Assembly: GCA_019694165.1 (NCBI GenBank)
Contig: JAIBCL010000007.1
Span: 1-64,000 of the forward strand
DNA length: 64,000 nucleotides
From: Verrucomicrobiaceae bacterium
Lineage (GTDB): Bacteria > Verrucomicrobiota > Verrucomicrobiia > Verrucomicrobiales > Verrucomicrobiaceae
Direction: 5' to 3'
Part shown: positions 43,792 through 53,400 of the stretch, piece by piece
Position numbering within the stretch: position 1 is the stretch's first letter
How the letters are laid out: every line of letters begins with the position of its first letter
Made by a program: the position numbers and the translations under genes
Notes under the pieces: generated by a model
The model's database searches: none
What the model saw: only the letters and a program-made list of their open reading frames with translations
What the model was told of the DNA's origin: nothing

Positions 43792-44649
43792 ATGAGATCC
43801 CCCATGTCCGTAGCCTTTTGTTTCATGCTGCTGCTCGCCGCGCAGCATTGCCATGCCGACACGCCGCTGGAGGTCACGCTCGTGTCCGAAGTGACCTCAA
43901 TCCAGCCGGGCCGGCCGTTCTACGCCGGGCTGCACCTGCATCACGGGCCGGCGTATCACAGCTACTGGAAGTATCCCGGCATCGTCGGCGTGCCCACGGG
44001 CGTGACGTGGAAGCTGCCGCGCGGCTTCGAAGCCGGGGAGATCGAGTGGCCGGAGCCCGAACCGGTGCTGATGTTCAAGATCAAGGCACAGGGCTTCGAG
44101 CGCGACGTGGTGCTGCCGGTGAAGATCACGCCGCCGGCGAATCTCAAGCCAGGCGAAGTGGTGAAGCTCGAAGGCAAGGCATCGTGGATGTCTTGCGCCC
44201 GCACCTGTCATCCAGGCTTCACGGACATCTCGCTCTCGCTGCCGGTGAGTAACGACGCGCCCGCCTTCGATGAGAAGTGGCGCCCGGCCTTTGAAAAGGA
44301 GCGCAGCCTCGCCGCGCGACCAAGCGATGCATGGCAGACGGCTGCCACCGAGTCAGGCATGACCGTCGTGCTTACCGTGACGCCGGTGCGGTCCGGCGCG
44401 CGCAAGTTCACCGCCGACCAGACGCAGAAAATCATCTTCTTTACCGAGGACGGCTGGATCGACTCCGACAAGCCGCAGGTCATCCGCCTCAATGCCGATG
44501 GCTCCATCGCCATCACCCTCACGCGCAGCGATATCTACCTCGGCAAGGAACCACCCCGCACGCTCGCCGGTCTCCTCCAGAGCCGCGACGGCTGGCTGAA
44601 TGACGGGAAGCTCGCATCTCTGTCTATTTCACCAACGATCGGGCGGTAG
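43792..44649 (+). CDS. Secreted DsbD/ScsB N-terminal-domain-like protein
   Basis: The 285-residue protein has a signal peptide (SPMSVAFCFMLLLAAQHCHA) and an immunoglobulin-like domain of DsbD-alpha/ScsB type. This includes the pair WMSCARTCHPGFTDISLSLPV, where two Cys sit three residues apart as in DsbD-alpha. The transmembrane and thioredoxin modules of DsbD are absent, so it may be a stand-alone redox or copper-tolerance-type protein. The start at 43792 is an ATG preceded by an AGGGAGA. It is 69 bases after trpC and 78 bases before a cytochrome dehydrogenase on the same strand. Confidence 0.72.
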   Translation: MRSPMSVAFCFMLLLAAQHCHADTPLEVTLVSEVTSIQPGRPFYAGLHLHHGPAYHSYWKYPGIVGVPTGVTWKLPRGFEAGEIEWPEPEPVLMFKIKAQGFERDVVLPVKITPPANLKPGEVVKLEGKASWMSCARTCHPGFTDISLSLPVSNDAPAFDEKWRPAFEKERSLAARPSDAWQTAATESGMTVVLTVTPVRSGARKFTADQTQKIIFFTEDGWIDSDKPQVIRLNADGSIAITLTRSDIYLGKEPPRTLAGLLQSRDGWLNDGKLASLSISPTIGR

Positions 44650-44727
44650 CGGCCGTGACGGCCATGCCGTTTCCCTGGGCGAGCAAGAAACCCGCAGCCT
44701 GACCGGTTTTACTCAGCCGAGTTCACC

Positions 44728-47700
44728 ATGCGTCCATATCTCCTTTCCGTCGCTTCCGTCCTTTGCGTCCTTCTCTCCGCGATCACCCACGCGCAAAGCG
44801 TCAAACCCGACGACATCGCCGGCAACGAGGCGGTGAAAAAGATCATGGAGACGCGGCCGGGGCGTGGGGTGATGCGGGATGACACGCCGCCGACGGTGCC
44901 GCAGGAGGCGGTGAAGAAGTTTCAGACGCGGCCCGATGTCGCCATCGACCTCATGGCGAGCGAGCCGGAGGTGCGGCAGCCGCTTTACGCGAGCTGGGAT
45001 TCGAAGGGTCGCATGTGGGTGAATCAGTACATCCAGTATCAATTTCCCGCCGGGCTGAAGATCGTGAGCTACGACCAGCACTTGCGCGCGAAGTTCGACA
45101 AGGTGCCCGAGCCGCCGCCGAATGGTGCGAAGGGCGCGGATGTCATCACGGTGTTCGAGGACACGGACGGCGACGGATTTTTCGACAAGCACACCGATGT
45201 GATCAAAGGCCTGAACATCGCCAGCTCGGTCATCACGGGCGCGGGCAGCATCTGGGTGATGAATCCGCCGTATCTGCTGCGCTATCCCGACGCGAACGAT
45301 GACGGCATGCCAGATGGCGACCCGGAAGTGGCCCTGCGCGGATTCGGTCTCGAAGACACGCACTCCGTTGCGAGCAGCCTGCAATGGGGACCCGACGGCT
45401 GGCTCTATGGGGCGAACGGCAGCACGACGACTGGCAACGTGAGCAGCACCGCGACGAAGAACGTGAAATGGGAAGGCCAGTGCATCTGGCGCTACAATCC
45501 GAAGTCGAAGATCTTTGAAATCTACGCGGAAGGCGGCGGCAACACGTTCAGCCTCGACATCGACAGCAAGGGTCGCGTCTTCTCTGGCACAAACGCGGGC
45601 AATCGCGGCATGCACTACGAGCAGGGCAGCTACGGCATCAAGGGCTGGGGCAAGCACGGCCCGCTCACGAATCCGTATGCGTTCGGCTGGTTCGAGCACC
45701 TCGCACACGAGGGCGACAACCGCCGCTTCTCGCAGGCCTACACGATTTATGAAGGCGGATTGCTCGGCTCGGCCTACGACGGGAAAATCATCTCGCCAAA
45801 CTCGCTGTTGAACCTCGTTTATGTCAGCGAGCGCATTCCTGTCGGCTCGACGTTTCGCACGAAAGATGAAACGAATCTCGTCACCACGCCCGATCGTTGG
45901 TTTCGCCCCGTGTGGGCCGGTGTCGGACCCGACGGCGGATTCTACATGGCCGACTGGTATGACACGCGCCTCAGTCATGTGAGTCCGGTGGACGATTGGG
46001 ACAAATCCAATGGCCGCATCTATCGCGTGCGCCCCGCCAGCGGCGTGCCGAAGCTGAAGCCCTTCGATCTGCACAAAGCCACCGGCGAAGAACTCATCGG
46101 CTACCTTTCCCACGCGAACGAGTGGTTCCGCAAACAAGCCGCGAACGAGATCGCCTGGCGCGATATGAAGGATCTGCTGCCGAAGCTCATCGCGATGGCG
46201 AAGAGCAACGACGAGCCTCACGCGCTCGATGCGTTGTGGGCCGCCGACATGCTGGGCGGTGTCGATGATGAACTCGCCGCCTCGCTGTTGTCGCACAAAG
46301 ACATCTATGTGCGCCGCTGGGCCGTGCGCATCATCGGTGACAAAGGAAAGACGTGGGAGAAATCCACCGCTGCGGTGGCTGCGCTCGCGAAAAGCGAAAC
46401 CAATCACGAAATCCGCGCTCAGCTCGCCGCAAGTGCGAAGCGATTGGCGGCCAAAACGGCGATGACGATTCTGCGCGGCCTGCTCGACTACTACGACCAG
46501 GAGAAGGACGATCATCTGCCGCTGCTTGTGTGGTGGGCGATGGAGAACAAGGCCGAGAAGGGTCGCGACGATGTGCTCGCGTTCTTTGCCGACAGAGATG
46601 TCTGGAGTCGCAAGATCACGCGCTCCACTCTCGCCACGAATCTCGCGAAGCGTTACGCCCTTGCCGGAGGTGAGACGAATCTGCAAAGCTGCGCGAAGCT
46701 CGTCTCGCTCGCGCCGGATGACGAAACGCGCGGCTTAGTCGTCGCTGGCATCGCATCGGCTTTTGAAGGTGCCGAGATGCCGAAGCTGCCCGACGCGCTC
46801 GCTGCGGCGCTGAACGACTATTTGAAGAAGCAATCCGGCGGCGATCTCGCGCTCGCGCTGCGCACCGGCGATGAAAAGGCGCTCAAGGACGCGCTCAAGA
46901 TTCTCGGTGACTCGAAAGCACCGAGCGCCAAGCGCATTGCCATCGCGAAGGTGCTCAGCGAACTCGGCAAGAAGGAAGCCGTCGCGCCGATCATCGCGAT
47001 TCTCTCGAAGGAAAGCGGCAACGAAGGCCTGAAGCGCGCCGTGCTCCAGTCAGCGGCAAAGTTTGACGACAAACGCATCGCCGAAGCGCTGCTCACCGGT
47101 TGGGAAGGACGCATCGCCGGCGATCCAGCGCTGCGCGAGACGGCGCTGCGCGTGCTCGCCGGCCGCAAGGAATGGGCGCAGATCACGATGGCCTTCGTCG
47201 ATGAGTGGAAGGTGCCCGCGAAGCATTTCTCAATCGATGTCGTGCGCCAGCTCAGCCTTCACAACGACCCGCGCATCAATGCGAGCATCGAGAAGCATTG
47301 GAAGGGCCTGCTCATGGTCGCGCCGACGGCGGAGATGATCAAAGAAGCAGGGCGCATCAAGGAACTGCTCAAGGCCGGCGGCGGAGATGCCTCTAAGGGC
47401 AAGGTGCAGTTCACCGCGCGCTGCTCGGTGTGCCACAAGCTCTTCGGCGAAGGCCGGGACATCGCGCCCGAGCTGACGCCGTATGACCGCGGCAACATGG
47501 ACTTCTGGCTCAATGCGATCCTGACGCCGAGCCTGGAGATTCGCGAAGGCTTTGGCGCTTACATCGTGAAGCTGAAGAACGGCCAGCTCCTCACGGGCCT
47601 GATGGCGGCACAGGATGCCAAGGGCATCACGATCAAGGATCCCGCCGGCAACTTGACGCCCGTGCGCCAGGCCGACATCGAGAAGCTCGACGCCTCGCCC

Positions 47701-47784
47701 GTCTCGCTCATGCCGCCGATGTTGCTCACGGGGATGAGCGATGCCGACCTGCGCGACTTCTTTGCCTATTTGATGAAGCCTTGA
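44728..47784 (+). CDS. PVC-type membrane-bound dehydrogenase with HEAT repeats and C-terminal cytochrome c
   Basis: This 1018-residue secreted protein (signal MRPYLLSVASVLCVLLSAITHA) has the PVC dehydrogenase propeller (ITVFEDTDGDGFFDKHTD, LQWGPDGWLYGANG, GPDGGFYMADWYDTR). A long HEAT-like alpha region follows, and a C-terminal cytochrome c with CSVCH at about residue 899, then DLRDFFAYLM. No distal Met is certain. It is the second of three such proteins in the window. Its 3' end overlaps the convergent mutY gene by 59 bases, which is unusual. Confidence 0.87.
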   Translation: MRPYLLSVASVLCVLLSAITHAQSVKPDDIAGNEAVKKIMETRPGRGVMRDDTPPTVPQEAVKKFQTRPDVAIDLMASEPEVRQPLYASWDSKGRMWVNQYIQYQFPAGLKIVSYDQHLRAKFDKVPEPPPNGAKGADVITVFEDTDGDGFFDKHTDVIKGLNIASSVITGAGSIWVMNPPYLLRYPDANDDGMPDGDPEVALRGFGLEDTHSVASSLQWGPDGWLYGANGSTTTGNVSSTATKNVKWEGQCIWRYNPKSKIFEIYAEGGGNTFSLDIDSKGRVFSGTNAGNRGMHYEQGSYGIKGWGKHGPLTNPYAFGWFEHLAHEGDNRRFSQAYTIYEGGLLGSAYDGKIISPNSLLNLVYVSERIPVGSTFRTKDETNLVTTPDRWFRPVWAGVGPDGGFYMADWYDTRLSHVSPVDDWDKSNGRIYRVRPASGVPKLKPFDLHKATGEELIGYLSHANEWFRKQAANEIAWRDMKDLLPKLIAMAKSNDEPHALDALWAADMLGGVDDELAASLLSHKDIYVRRWAVRIIGDKGKTWEKSTAAVAALAKSETNHEIRAQLAASAKRLAAKTAMTILRGLLDYYDQEKDDHLPLLVWWAMENKAEKGRDDVLAFFADRDVWSRKITRSTLATNLAKRYALAGGETNLQSCAKLVSLAPDDETRGLVVAGIASAFEGAEMPKLPDALAAALNDYLKKQSGGDLALALRTGDEKALKDALKILGDSKAPSAKRIAIAKVLSELGKKEAVAPIIAILSKESGNEGLKRAVLQSAAKFDDKRIAEALLTGWEGRIAGDPALRETALRVLAGRKEWAQITMAFVDEWKVPAKHFSIDVVRQLSLHNDPRINASIEKHWKGLLMVAPTAEMIKEAGRIKELLKAGGGDASKGKVQFTARCSVCHKLFGEGRDIAPELTPYDRGNMDFWLNAILTPSLEIREGFGAYIVKLKNGQLLTGLMAAQDAKGITIKDPAGNLTPVRQADIEKLDASPVSLMPPMLLTGMSDADLRDFFAYLMKP

Positions 47785-48850
47785 GCGCGAAACCGTCCGG
47801 ATCGAGCAAGGCTTCGAGCGCCTTGCGGTACGGGCTGGGCATGGCGACGTGCGCGAGATCCGCCGCGACAAAGCGTCGATGCGTGCGCGGCCATGTGCCG
47901 TCCGGCGGCGGGGCGTGCACCCAGAGCGTGACGCGGTAGCGCGTGATGCCGTAGGCACACTTGAACAACACGGGCGGCGGCTCCTGGGTCTCCGGCAGCG
48001 CGGGGAGCTTCCACAGGCCGGTGCGGCGCGCGCCGGTCTCCTGCTCCAGCAAGACGCCCTCGGCGCTCTGGCTGAAGAACACACGCTCCGTCACGTCCGT
48101 GAGCCTGATCCTCGCCTGCTTCACGGGCAGCTCCCCCGCGCGGCGTGTGGTGCATTGCCCTCGCACGGGACACTCGCCGCAGCGGGGCGATGTGGCACGG
48201 CAGAGTGTCTGGCCCAGCTCCATGAGCGCGGAATTGAAAATGCGCGGCGAGGCCGCGGCACGCACGAGCGATGCCGCGCGATCCCACAGCGCCTTCCGCC
48301 CGGCGGTGGAGTCGATGGGCGTGTCATCGTCAAAAATGCGGGACAGCACGCGCGCGACATTGCCATCGACCACAGGCCGCGCTTCATCGAAGGCGAAGCT
48401 CGCGATGGCGCCCGCCGTATAGGGGCCGATGCCCGGCAGCGCCTCGATGTCCTCCGCGCCGCGCGGGAAGACGCCGCCGTGCTCGCGCTCCACGGCCTGT
48501 GCGAGCTTCTGCAGGTGCCGCGCACGCCGGTAGTAGCCCAGCCCCTCCCATGCCTTCAGCACGTCCCCTTCCTCCGCGCAGGCCAGCGTGGCGAAGTCGG
48601 GGAAGCGCTCCAGCCACCGCCAGTAATACCCGCGCTCCAGCACCGTGGTGATCTGCGTCTGCTGGAGCATGATCTCGCTCACGAGAATGGCGTATGGATC
48701 GGTGGTGCGGCGCCACGGGTAGTCACGTCCATGCACGCGAAACCAGCGCTCCAGCCCCCCGGCGATGGCGGCAGGGCCGGGGGGCGGCGGAGTCTTTGAT
48801 GCCGGTCTTTTTTTCTTCACGAGGTGCGCGCGCTGGTGCAATCGACCCAT
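47726..48850 (-). CDS. mutY: A/G-specific adenine glycosylase
   Basis: The 374-residue enzyme removes adenine mispaired with 8-oxoguanine. It has EIMLQQTQITTV, the helix-hairpin-helix and catalytic Asp segment (LPGIGPYTAGAIASFAF, VVDGNVARVLSRIF), and an iron-sulphur cluster as C-x6-C-x2-C-x5-C in CRATSPRCGECPVRGQC. A NUDIX-like C-terminal domain follows. The last 19 codons lie antisense to the end of the cytochrome dehydrogenase. It is divergent from rnhC, with 32 bases between starts. The ATG at 48850 is chosen over 48889. Confidence 0.95.
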   Translation of the reverse strand: MGRLHQRAHLVKKKRPASKTPPPPGPAAIAGGLERWFRVHGRDYPWRRTTDPYAILVSEIMLQQTQITTVLERGYYWRWLERFPDFATLACAEEGDVLKAWEGLGYYRRARHLQKLAQAVEREHGGVFPRGAEDIEALPGIGPYTAGAIASFAFDEARPVVDGNVARVLSRIFDDDTPIDSTAGRKALWDRAASLVRAAASPRIFNSALMELGQTLCRATSPRCGECPVRGQCTTRRAGELPVKQARIRLTDVTERVFFSQSAEGVLLEQETGARRTGLWKLPALPETQEPPPVLFKCAYGITRYRVTLWVHAPPPDGTWPRTHRRFVAADLAHVAMPSPYRKALEALLDPDGFALKASSNRQRSRAGRHRSSP

Positions 48851-48882
48851 GGCGACGGGCGTTCTAACGTCGAAAACCGCAC

Positions 48883-49824
48883 ATGGCAAACCTCACCACC
48901 TACACCAAACCGCTGACGGCAGAACAGGCGGGGCGGCTGCGCGGACTGCTCGACGCGAAGGGGATGAAGTTTGAGGCCAAGCCATACTGCCTCTACGCCG
49001 CCTCCCGTCCCGGACTGTCCGTGGCGGTGTACGAGAAAGGGCCGAAGGTCGTGGTGCAGGGCAAGGAGACGGAGGACTTCATCCTCCACACGCTCGAGCC
49101 CGAGGTGCTGGGCGTGGCCGAACTGGGCTACGAGGAGGTGCACAATCCGGACATGTTCGCCCCGCACATCGGCGTCGATGAGAGCGGCAAAGGCGACTTC
49201 TTCGGGCCGCTGGTCATCGCCGGAGCCTACGTCGATGCCGTGGTGGCCCGGAAGCTGCGCGAGGCAGGCGTCATGGACAGCAAGCGCATCAGCAGCGATG
49301 CCCGCATCAAGGCCATCTCCCAGGAAATGAAGCGCATCCCGGGGCTGGTGACCGAAGTGGTGGTCATCGGACCGGAGCGCTACAACGATCTCTACGATCA
49401 GTTCGGCAATCTCAACCGCCTCCTGGCCTGGGGGCACGCGAAGGTCATCGAGCTGCTGCTCGACAAAGTGCCGCAGTGCCCCCGGGCCGTGTCCGACCAG
49501 TTCGCCAACCCGCTGGTGCTCGAGCGCGCTTTGCAGAAGAAAGGGCGGAGCATCGTGCTCGAACAACGCACCAAGGCGGAGTCTGACCCTGCCGTCGCTG
49601 CGGCATCGATCCTGGCGCGGGAGAAGTTTGTCTCCTGGCTGGCGGAGCACGGCCGGCGCTTCGACGTGGAGGAACTGCCAAAAGGCGTGTCCCCCGCCGT
49701 CAAGGAGGTGGCGCGGACGATTTTCCTCCGCTTCGGCGGCGGGTCGCTGAGGAGCGTGGCGAAGACGCATTTTAAGACCGCCGCCGAGGTGTGCCACGGC
49801 GGTCAAGAACCGCCTGACGGCTAG
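48883..49824 (+). CDS. rnhC: Ribonuclease HIII
   Basis: This 313-residue RNase HIII removes RNA from RNA-DNA hybrids. It has the HIII-type N-terminal substrate-binding domain, then HIGVDESGKGDFFGPLVIAG, the DESGKGD active-site motif, and VMDSKRISSDARI, with the expected acidic residues. The final residues (HGGQEPPDG) are encoded by a GGCGGT/ACCGCC hairpin-type repeat and its sequel, suggesting the coding end was extended through a mobile palindrome. It is divergent from mutY and 87 bases before an HU/IHF gene. Confidence 0.95.
   Translation: MANLTTYTKPLTAEQAGRLRGLLDAKGMKFEAKPYCLYAASRPGLSVAVYEKGPKVVVQGKETEDFILHTLEPEVLGVAELGYEEVHNPDMFAPHIGVDESGKGDFFGPLVIAGAYVDAVVARKLREAGVMDSKRISSDARIKAISQEMKRIPGLVTEVVVIGPERYNDLYDQFGNLNRLLAWGHAKVIELLLDKVPQCPRAVSDQFANPLVLERALQKKGRSIVLEQRTKAESDPAVAAASILAREKFVSWLAEHGRRFDVEELPKGVSPAVKEVARTIFLRFGGGSLRSVAKTHFKTAAEVCHGGQEPPDG
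49798..49814. repeat. Hairpin GGCGGT-CAAGA-ACCGCC within the rnhC 3' end
   Basis: A perfect 6-bp stem resembling the hairpins at 21465 and 40200 lies in the last codons of rnhC. Confidence 0.6.
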
Positions 49825-49911
49825 GCTGTGATCTTAGTAATCTGAGGAGAACATCGGCGGCAAAGCTGGCGATAGATTTGACTTGTCCATCAACTATTGA
49901 TAGCTGTCCGC

Positions 49912-50265
49912 ATGGCCAATGTGACGAAAAAAGACCTCGTGATCGAACTCAGCAATACGCACGGGCTGACACATGCGCCGGTCGAGCAGTTGATCGAGCG
50001 TCTGATGGAGCTTCTGTCCCGCAGACTGGGCGAAGGACGGGACGTGGCCCTCCGCGGTTTCGGCACCTTCGAGATCCGGGTGGCGAAGGGCAAAATCGGA
50101 CGCAATCCCAACCGGCCCGGCTCCGAAGTGCAAATCCCGGACCGCTGCGTCATCCGCTTCAAGCCGGGGCGCGACCTCAAGGAACGCGTCGCCCGGGTTC
50201 CGGTAGAACAGATTTTAGCCGAAAAGGCCGCCTCCCCGGCGGATGACGGCGAGAGCCAGATGTGA
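49912..50265 (+). CDS. HU/IHF-family DNA-binding protein
   Basis: This 117-residue nucleoid protein has the HU fold: KKDLVIELSNTHGLTHAPVEQLIE, then the beta-arm with ALRGFGTFEIRVAKGKIGRNPNRPG, and FKPGRDLKERV. A tail of about 20 residues (PVEQILAEKAASPADDGESQM) extends beyond the normal length. It would bend DNA and affect transcription and recombination. The ATG at 49912 gives the canonical N-terminus, although the frame is open to 49897. It lies between rnhC and a cytochrome dehydrogenase on the same strand. Confidence 0.93.
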   Translation: MANVTKKDLVIELSNTHGLTHAPVEQLIERLMELLSRRLGEGRDVALRGFGTFEIRVAKGKIGRNPNRPGSEVQIPDRCVIRFKPGRDLKERVARVPVEQILAEKAASPADDGESQM

Positions 50266-50417
50266 CGGGCGTCAGGCCGGGACAGATCGTCCGCATGTCC
50301 CTGACGCACGGAGTCCGCGGAACCGGCTTCGGCTCGACGGTGCAGAGAAGTGTTTGGTGTCACTCCGCCACCACACCGGTCCGGAAAGACCTCGGCCCGA
50401 GTGGCGTCTGCTTTGTC

Positions 50418-50435
50418 AGGGCGGGTGTCCGCCCT
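50418..50435. repeat. Hairpin AGGGCGG-GTGT-CCGCCCT
   Basis: A perfect 7-bp stem with a 4-base loop ends 11 bases before the start of the third dehydrogenase gene. It belongs with the GGGCGG/CCGCCC hairpins elsewhere and could affect ribosome access to that gene. Confidence 0.65.
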
Positions 50436-50445
50436 TCCGCCTGCC

Positions 50446-53400
50446 ATGAAATCACTCGCCTTCCTCCTGCTGCCCGTCAGCGCACTGGCCGCCACTTTCC
50501 CCTTCGAGGGTCAGCACCTCACCGTCCCTGACGGCTTCTCCATCGAGCGCATCGCCGCCACGCAGCTCGCGCCGCGGCCGATCTCGGGCGCGTTCGATGA
50601 TCGCGGGAGGTTCTACGTCACCGACTCCGCGGGCATGAGCGATGGCGCGGAGAAACAGCTCGAAGCCAGGGCACATCGTCTCCTGCGGCTGGTGGATCGC
50701 GATGGTGACGGGAAGTTCGACGAACAGACGGTCTTTGCCGACAAGCTCATGTTTCCCGAGGGCTGTTTGTTTTACGCGGGCAGCGTGTACGTCGCCGCGC
50801 CGCCGCAGATTTGGAAGTTCACCGACGCCGATGACGACGGCGTGGCTGAAAAGCGCGAGGTGTGGTTCGACGGCAGGACGCTCACCCACTGCGGCAATGA
50901 TCTGCACGGCCCGTACCTCGGGCGCGACGGCTGGTTTTACTGGACGAAGGGAGCATACGCCGAGCAGCACTACACGCTGCCGGACGGCCGCCCGCTCGAC
51001 ACGCACGCCGCGCACATTTTTCGCGCGCGACCGGACGCCACGGGCCTCGAGCCGGTGCTCACCGGCGGCATGGCGAATCCGGTCGGCGTCGCCTTCACCG
51101 CCGACGGCTCGCGCTTTCTCAGCGGCACATTCTTCACCACGCCGGCGGATGGCGAGCGCGACGGGCTGATCCACTCCATCTACGGCGGCGTCTACGGCCA
51201 GGAGCGCGAGTCGCTGCGCGAGCACGCGCTGACGGGCGATGTAATGCCGATGCTGGCCGGATCCGGTGCGTCCGCGCCGTGCGGCATGATCTGCGCGGAG
51301 TCCGATGCGCTCGGCCTCCGCGGCAGCCTGCTCACCTGCTATTTCAACCTGCACAAAGTCATGCGCCACCAGCTCACGCCTGCCGGTGCGACCTTCCGCA
51401 CGCAGGACAGCGACCTCGTGGCTTCCGACTCGCCCGACTTCCATCCCACCGATGTGATCGAGGACGCGGACGGCAGCCTGATCGTGCTCGACACCGGCGG
51501 CTGGTACAAAATCTGCTGCCCCACCTCCCAGCTCGCCAAACCCGACGTGCTCGGCGGCATCTACCGGGTGCGCCGCGGCAACATGGCGACACTTGAGGAT
51601 GCGCGCGGAGAAAAAATCACCTGGGAAAAGGCCGGTCTCTCGCCGTTGCTCGACGATCCACGCCACCTTGTGCGCCGGCGTGCGGCAGCGGAACTGGCAC
51701 GCCGCGGCGAGGTGAGCACCCATGTGACATCGACGCCGGCCAGACAGAACCGGCTCTGGGCTTTGTCGCGCGTGAACAGCGCCGCGGCGCGGCAGGCCGC
51801 GCGCGAGGCCCTGAACGACGGCGACGCAGGCGTGGTGGCCGTGGCGCTGCAAAGCATCGCGCTCTGGCGGGATGGCGCCGCGCGCGAGCCGCTCCAAGAG
51901 CTGCTCGCATCGCCCGATCCCAGCCTTGCACGCGGCGCAGCGGAGGCGCTCGGGCGCTGCGGTGACCGGCGCTCCGTGCCCGCTCTGCTCGCCGCCGCAG
52001 CACGCGTGAACGCAGACAAGCTTGCCGCGAGCGGCTGCCCTTCGGAAGCCCCCGCCAGGACGCTGGAGCACTCGATCATCTATGCCCTGATCGAGATCGC
52101 AGATGCCGCCGCGGTGCGCGCGGGTTTGTCCGCGCCGGACTCGCGCACGCACCGCGCAGCGCTCGTGGCGCTGGATCAGATGCCGCACGGCGACCTGCGC
52201 GCGGACGAAGTAACGCCGCTGCTCGACGATCGCGACGACCGCCTGCGCCTCACCGCCGCGTGGATCGTCACGGACCGCCCCGAGTGGGGCGATGCGCTTG
52301 CAGGGCATTTTCGCTCACGGTTGAAGCAGGCCGGCGCCGACGCCGCCCTCGTGTCGCAGCTCGCGCAACTGGCGAAGTCTCCCGCCATCGAGGTCCTGCT
52401 GGCCGAGGCGGCGCGCACCGGCAATACGAGTGCGCTGCGTGCCATCGCCGCCGCGGCACCGCGCCAGGCACCCGCCGCATGGCTCGCAGCCTTGAGCGAA
52501 CTGCTCGCGAATGCGGACGCAGCACCGCCGGCCGAAGCCATCGCGGCGGCAAAGGCGCTGCCGTGGCCGAAGGAGGGCCACGCGCCGCTGCTCCGTGCGC
52601 TTGCCACCGCCGGAAACAACACCGCCCTGCCCGCGCAGCTACGACTCGACGCACTGGCCGCCGCGCGGAGCGTGCCGCATGTCGATGCAGCGTTGTTTGA
52701 GTTTCTCAGCGCCAGCGTGCTGCCTGACCGGCCCGTGCAGCAGCGCACCGCCGCCGCCAGCGTGCTCGCCACTGCCCGGCTCGATGCCGCGCAGCAGCTC
52801 GCGCTCGCCGGCACGCTGCAAAAAACCGGCCCTCTGGAGCTGCCGCGCCTGCTCCCTGCCTTTGAACGCGGGCCGGATGCCACGCTGGGCCGGCGTCTCG
52901 TGGCCTCGCTGCACCACGCCGTGGGCTTCGCCGGCCTGCGCGCGGATTTGCTCGCCGCGCTGCTGAAAAAATATCCGGCGGAAATCCAGACCGCGGCGCA
53001 GCCGCTCATCACCCGCCTCAATGCCGACGTGGAGAAACAAGCCGCCCGGCTCGACTCCCTGCTCACCGAACTTCCCACAGGTGACCTGCGCCGCGGCCAG
53101 GCGGCCTTTCAGCGGCTCGGCTGCATCGGCTGCCATCGCATCGGCTACGCAGGCGGCACCATCGGCCCGGACGTAACGCGCCTCGGCAGCGTACGCACAC
53201 CGCGCGATCTCGTGGAGGCCATCGTATTCCCCAGCGCCAGCATCGTGCGCGGCTACGAGACCTGGAGCGTGCAGACCAGCACGGGCGAAGTTTTCACCGG
53301 CACGCTGGCGAAGGACGAGCGCGACGAAGTGGTCCTGAACATCGCGCCGCAGGTAAAGCAGCGCCTCGCGCGCTCCCAGATCGCGCAGATGAATCCCGTG

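Noticed and set aside
44713-46686. 657-residue minus-strand open frame opposite the second dehydrogenase
   Set aside because: No recognisable motif, and it runs antisense through the propeller and HEAT region of a clearly real gene.
49878-49906. Promoter TTGACT with a -10 before the HU/IHF gene
   Set aside because: No -10 hexamer at 16-18 bp spacing matches well, so the TTGACT alone is not enough.
50452-52308. 618-residue minus-strand open frame opposite the third dehydrogenase
   Set aside because: Same reasoning: strand opposite carries signal peptide, propeller repeats and a CxxCH.
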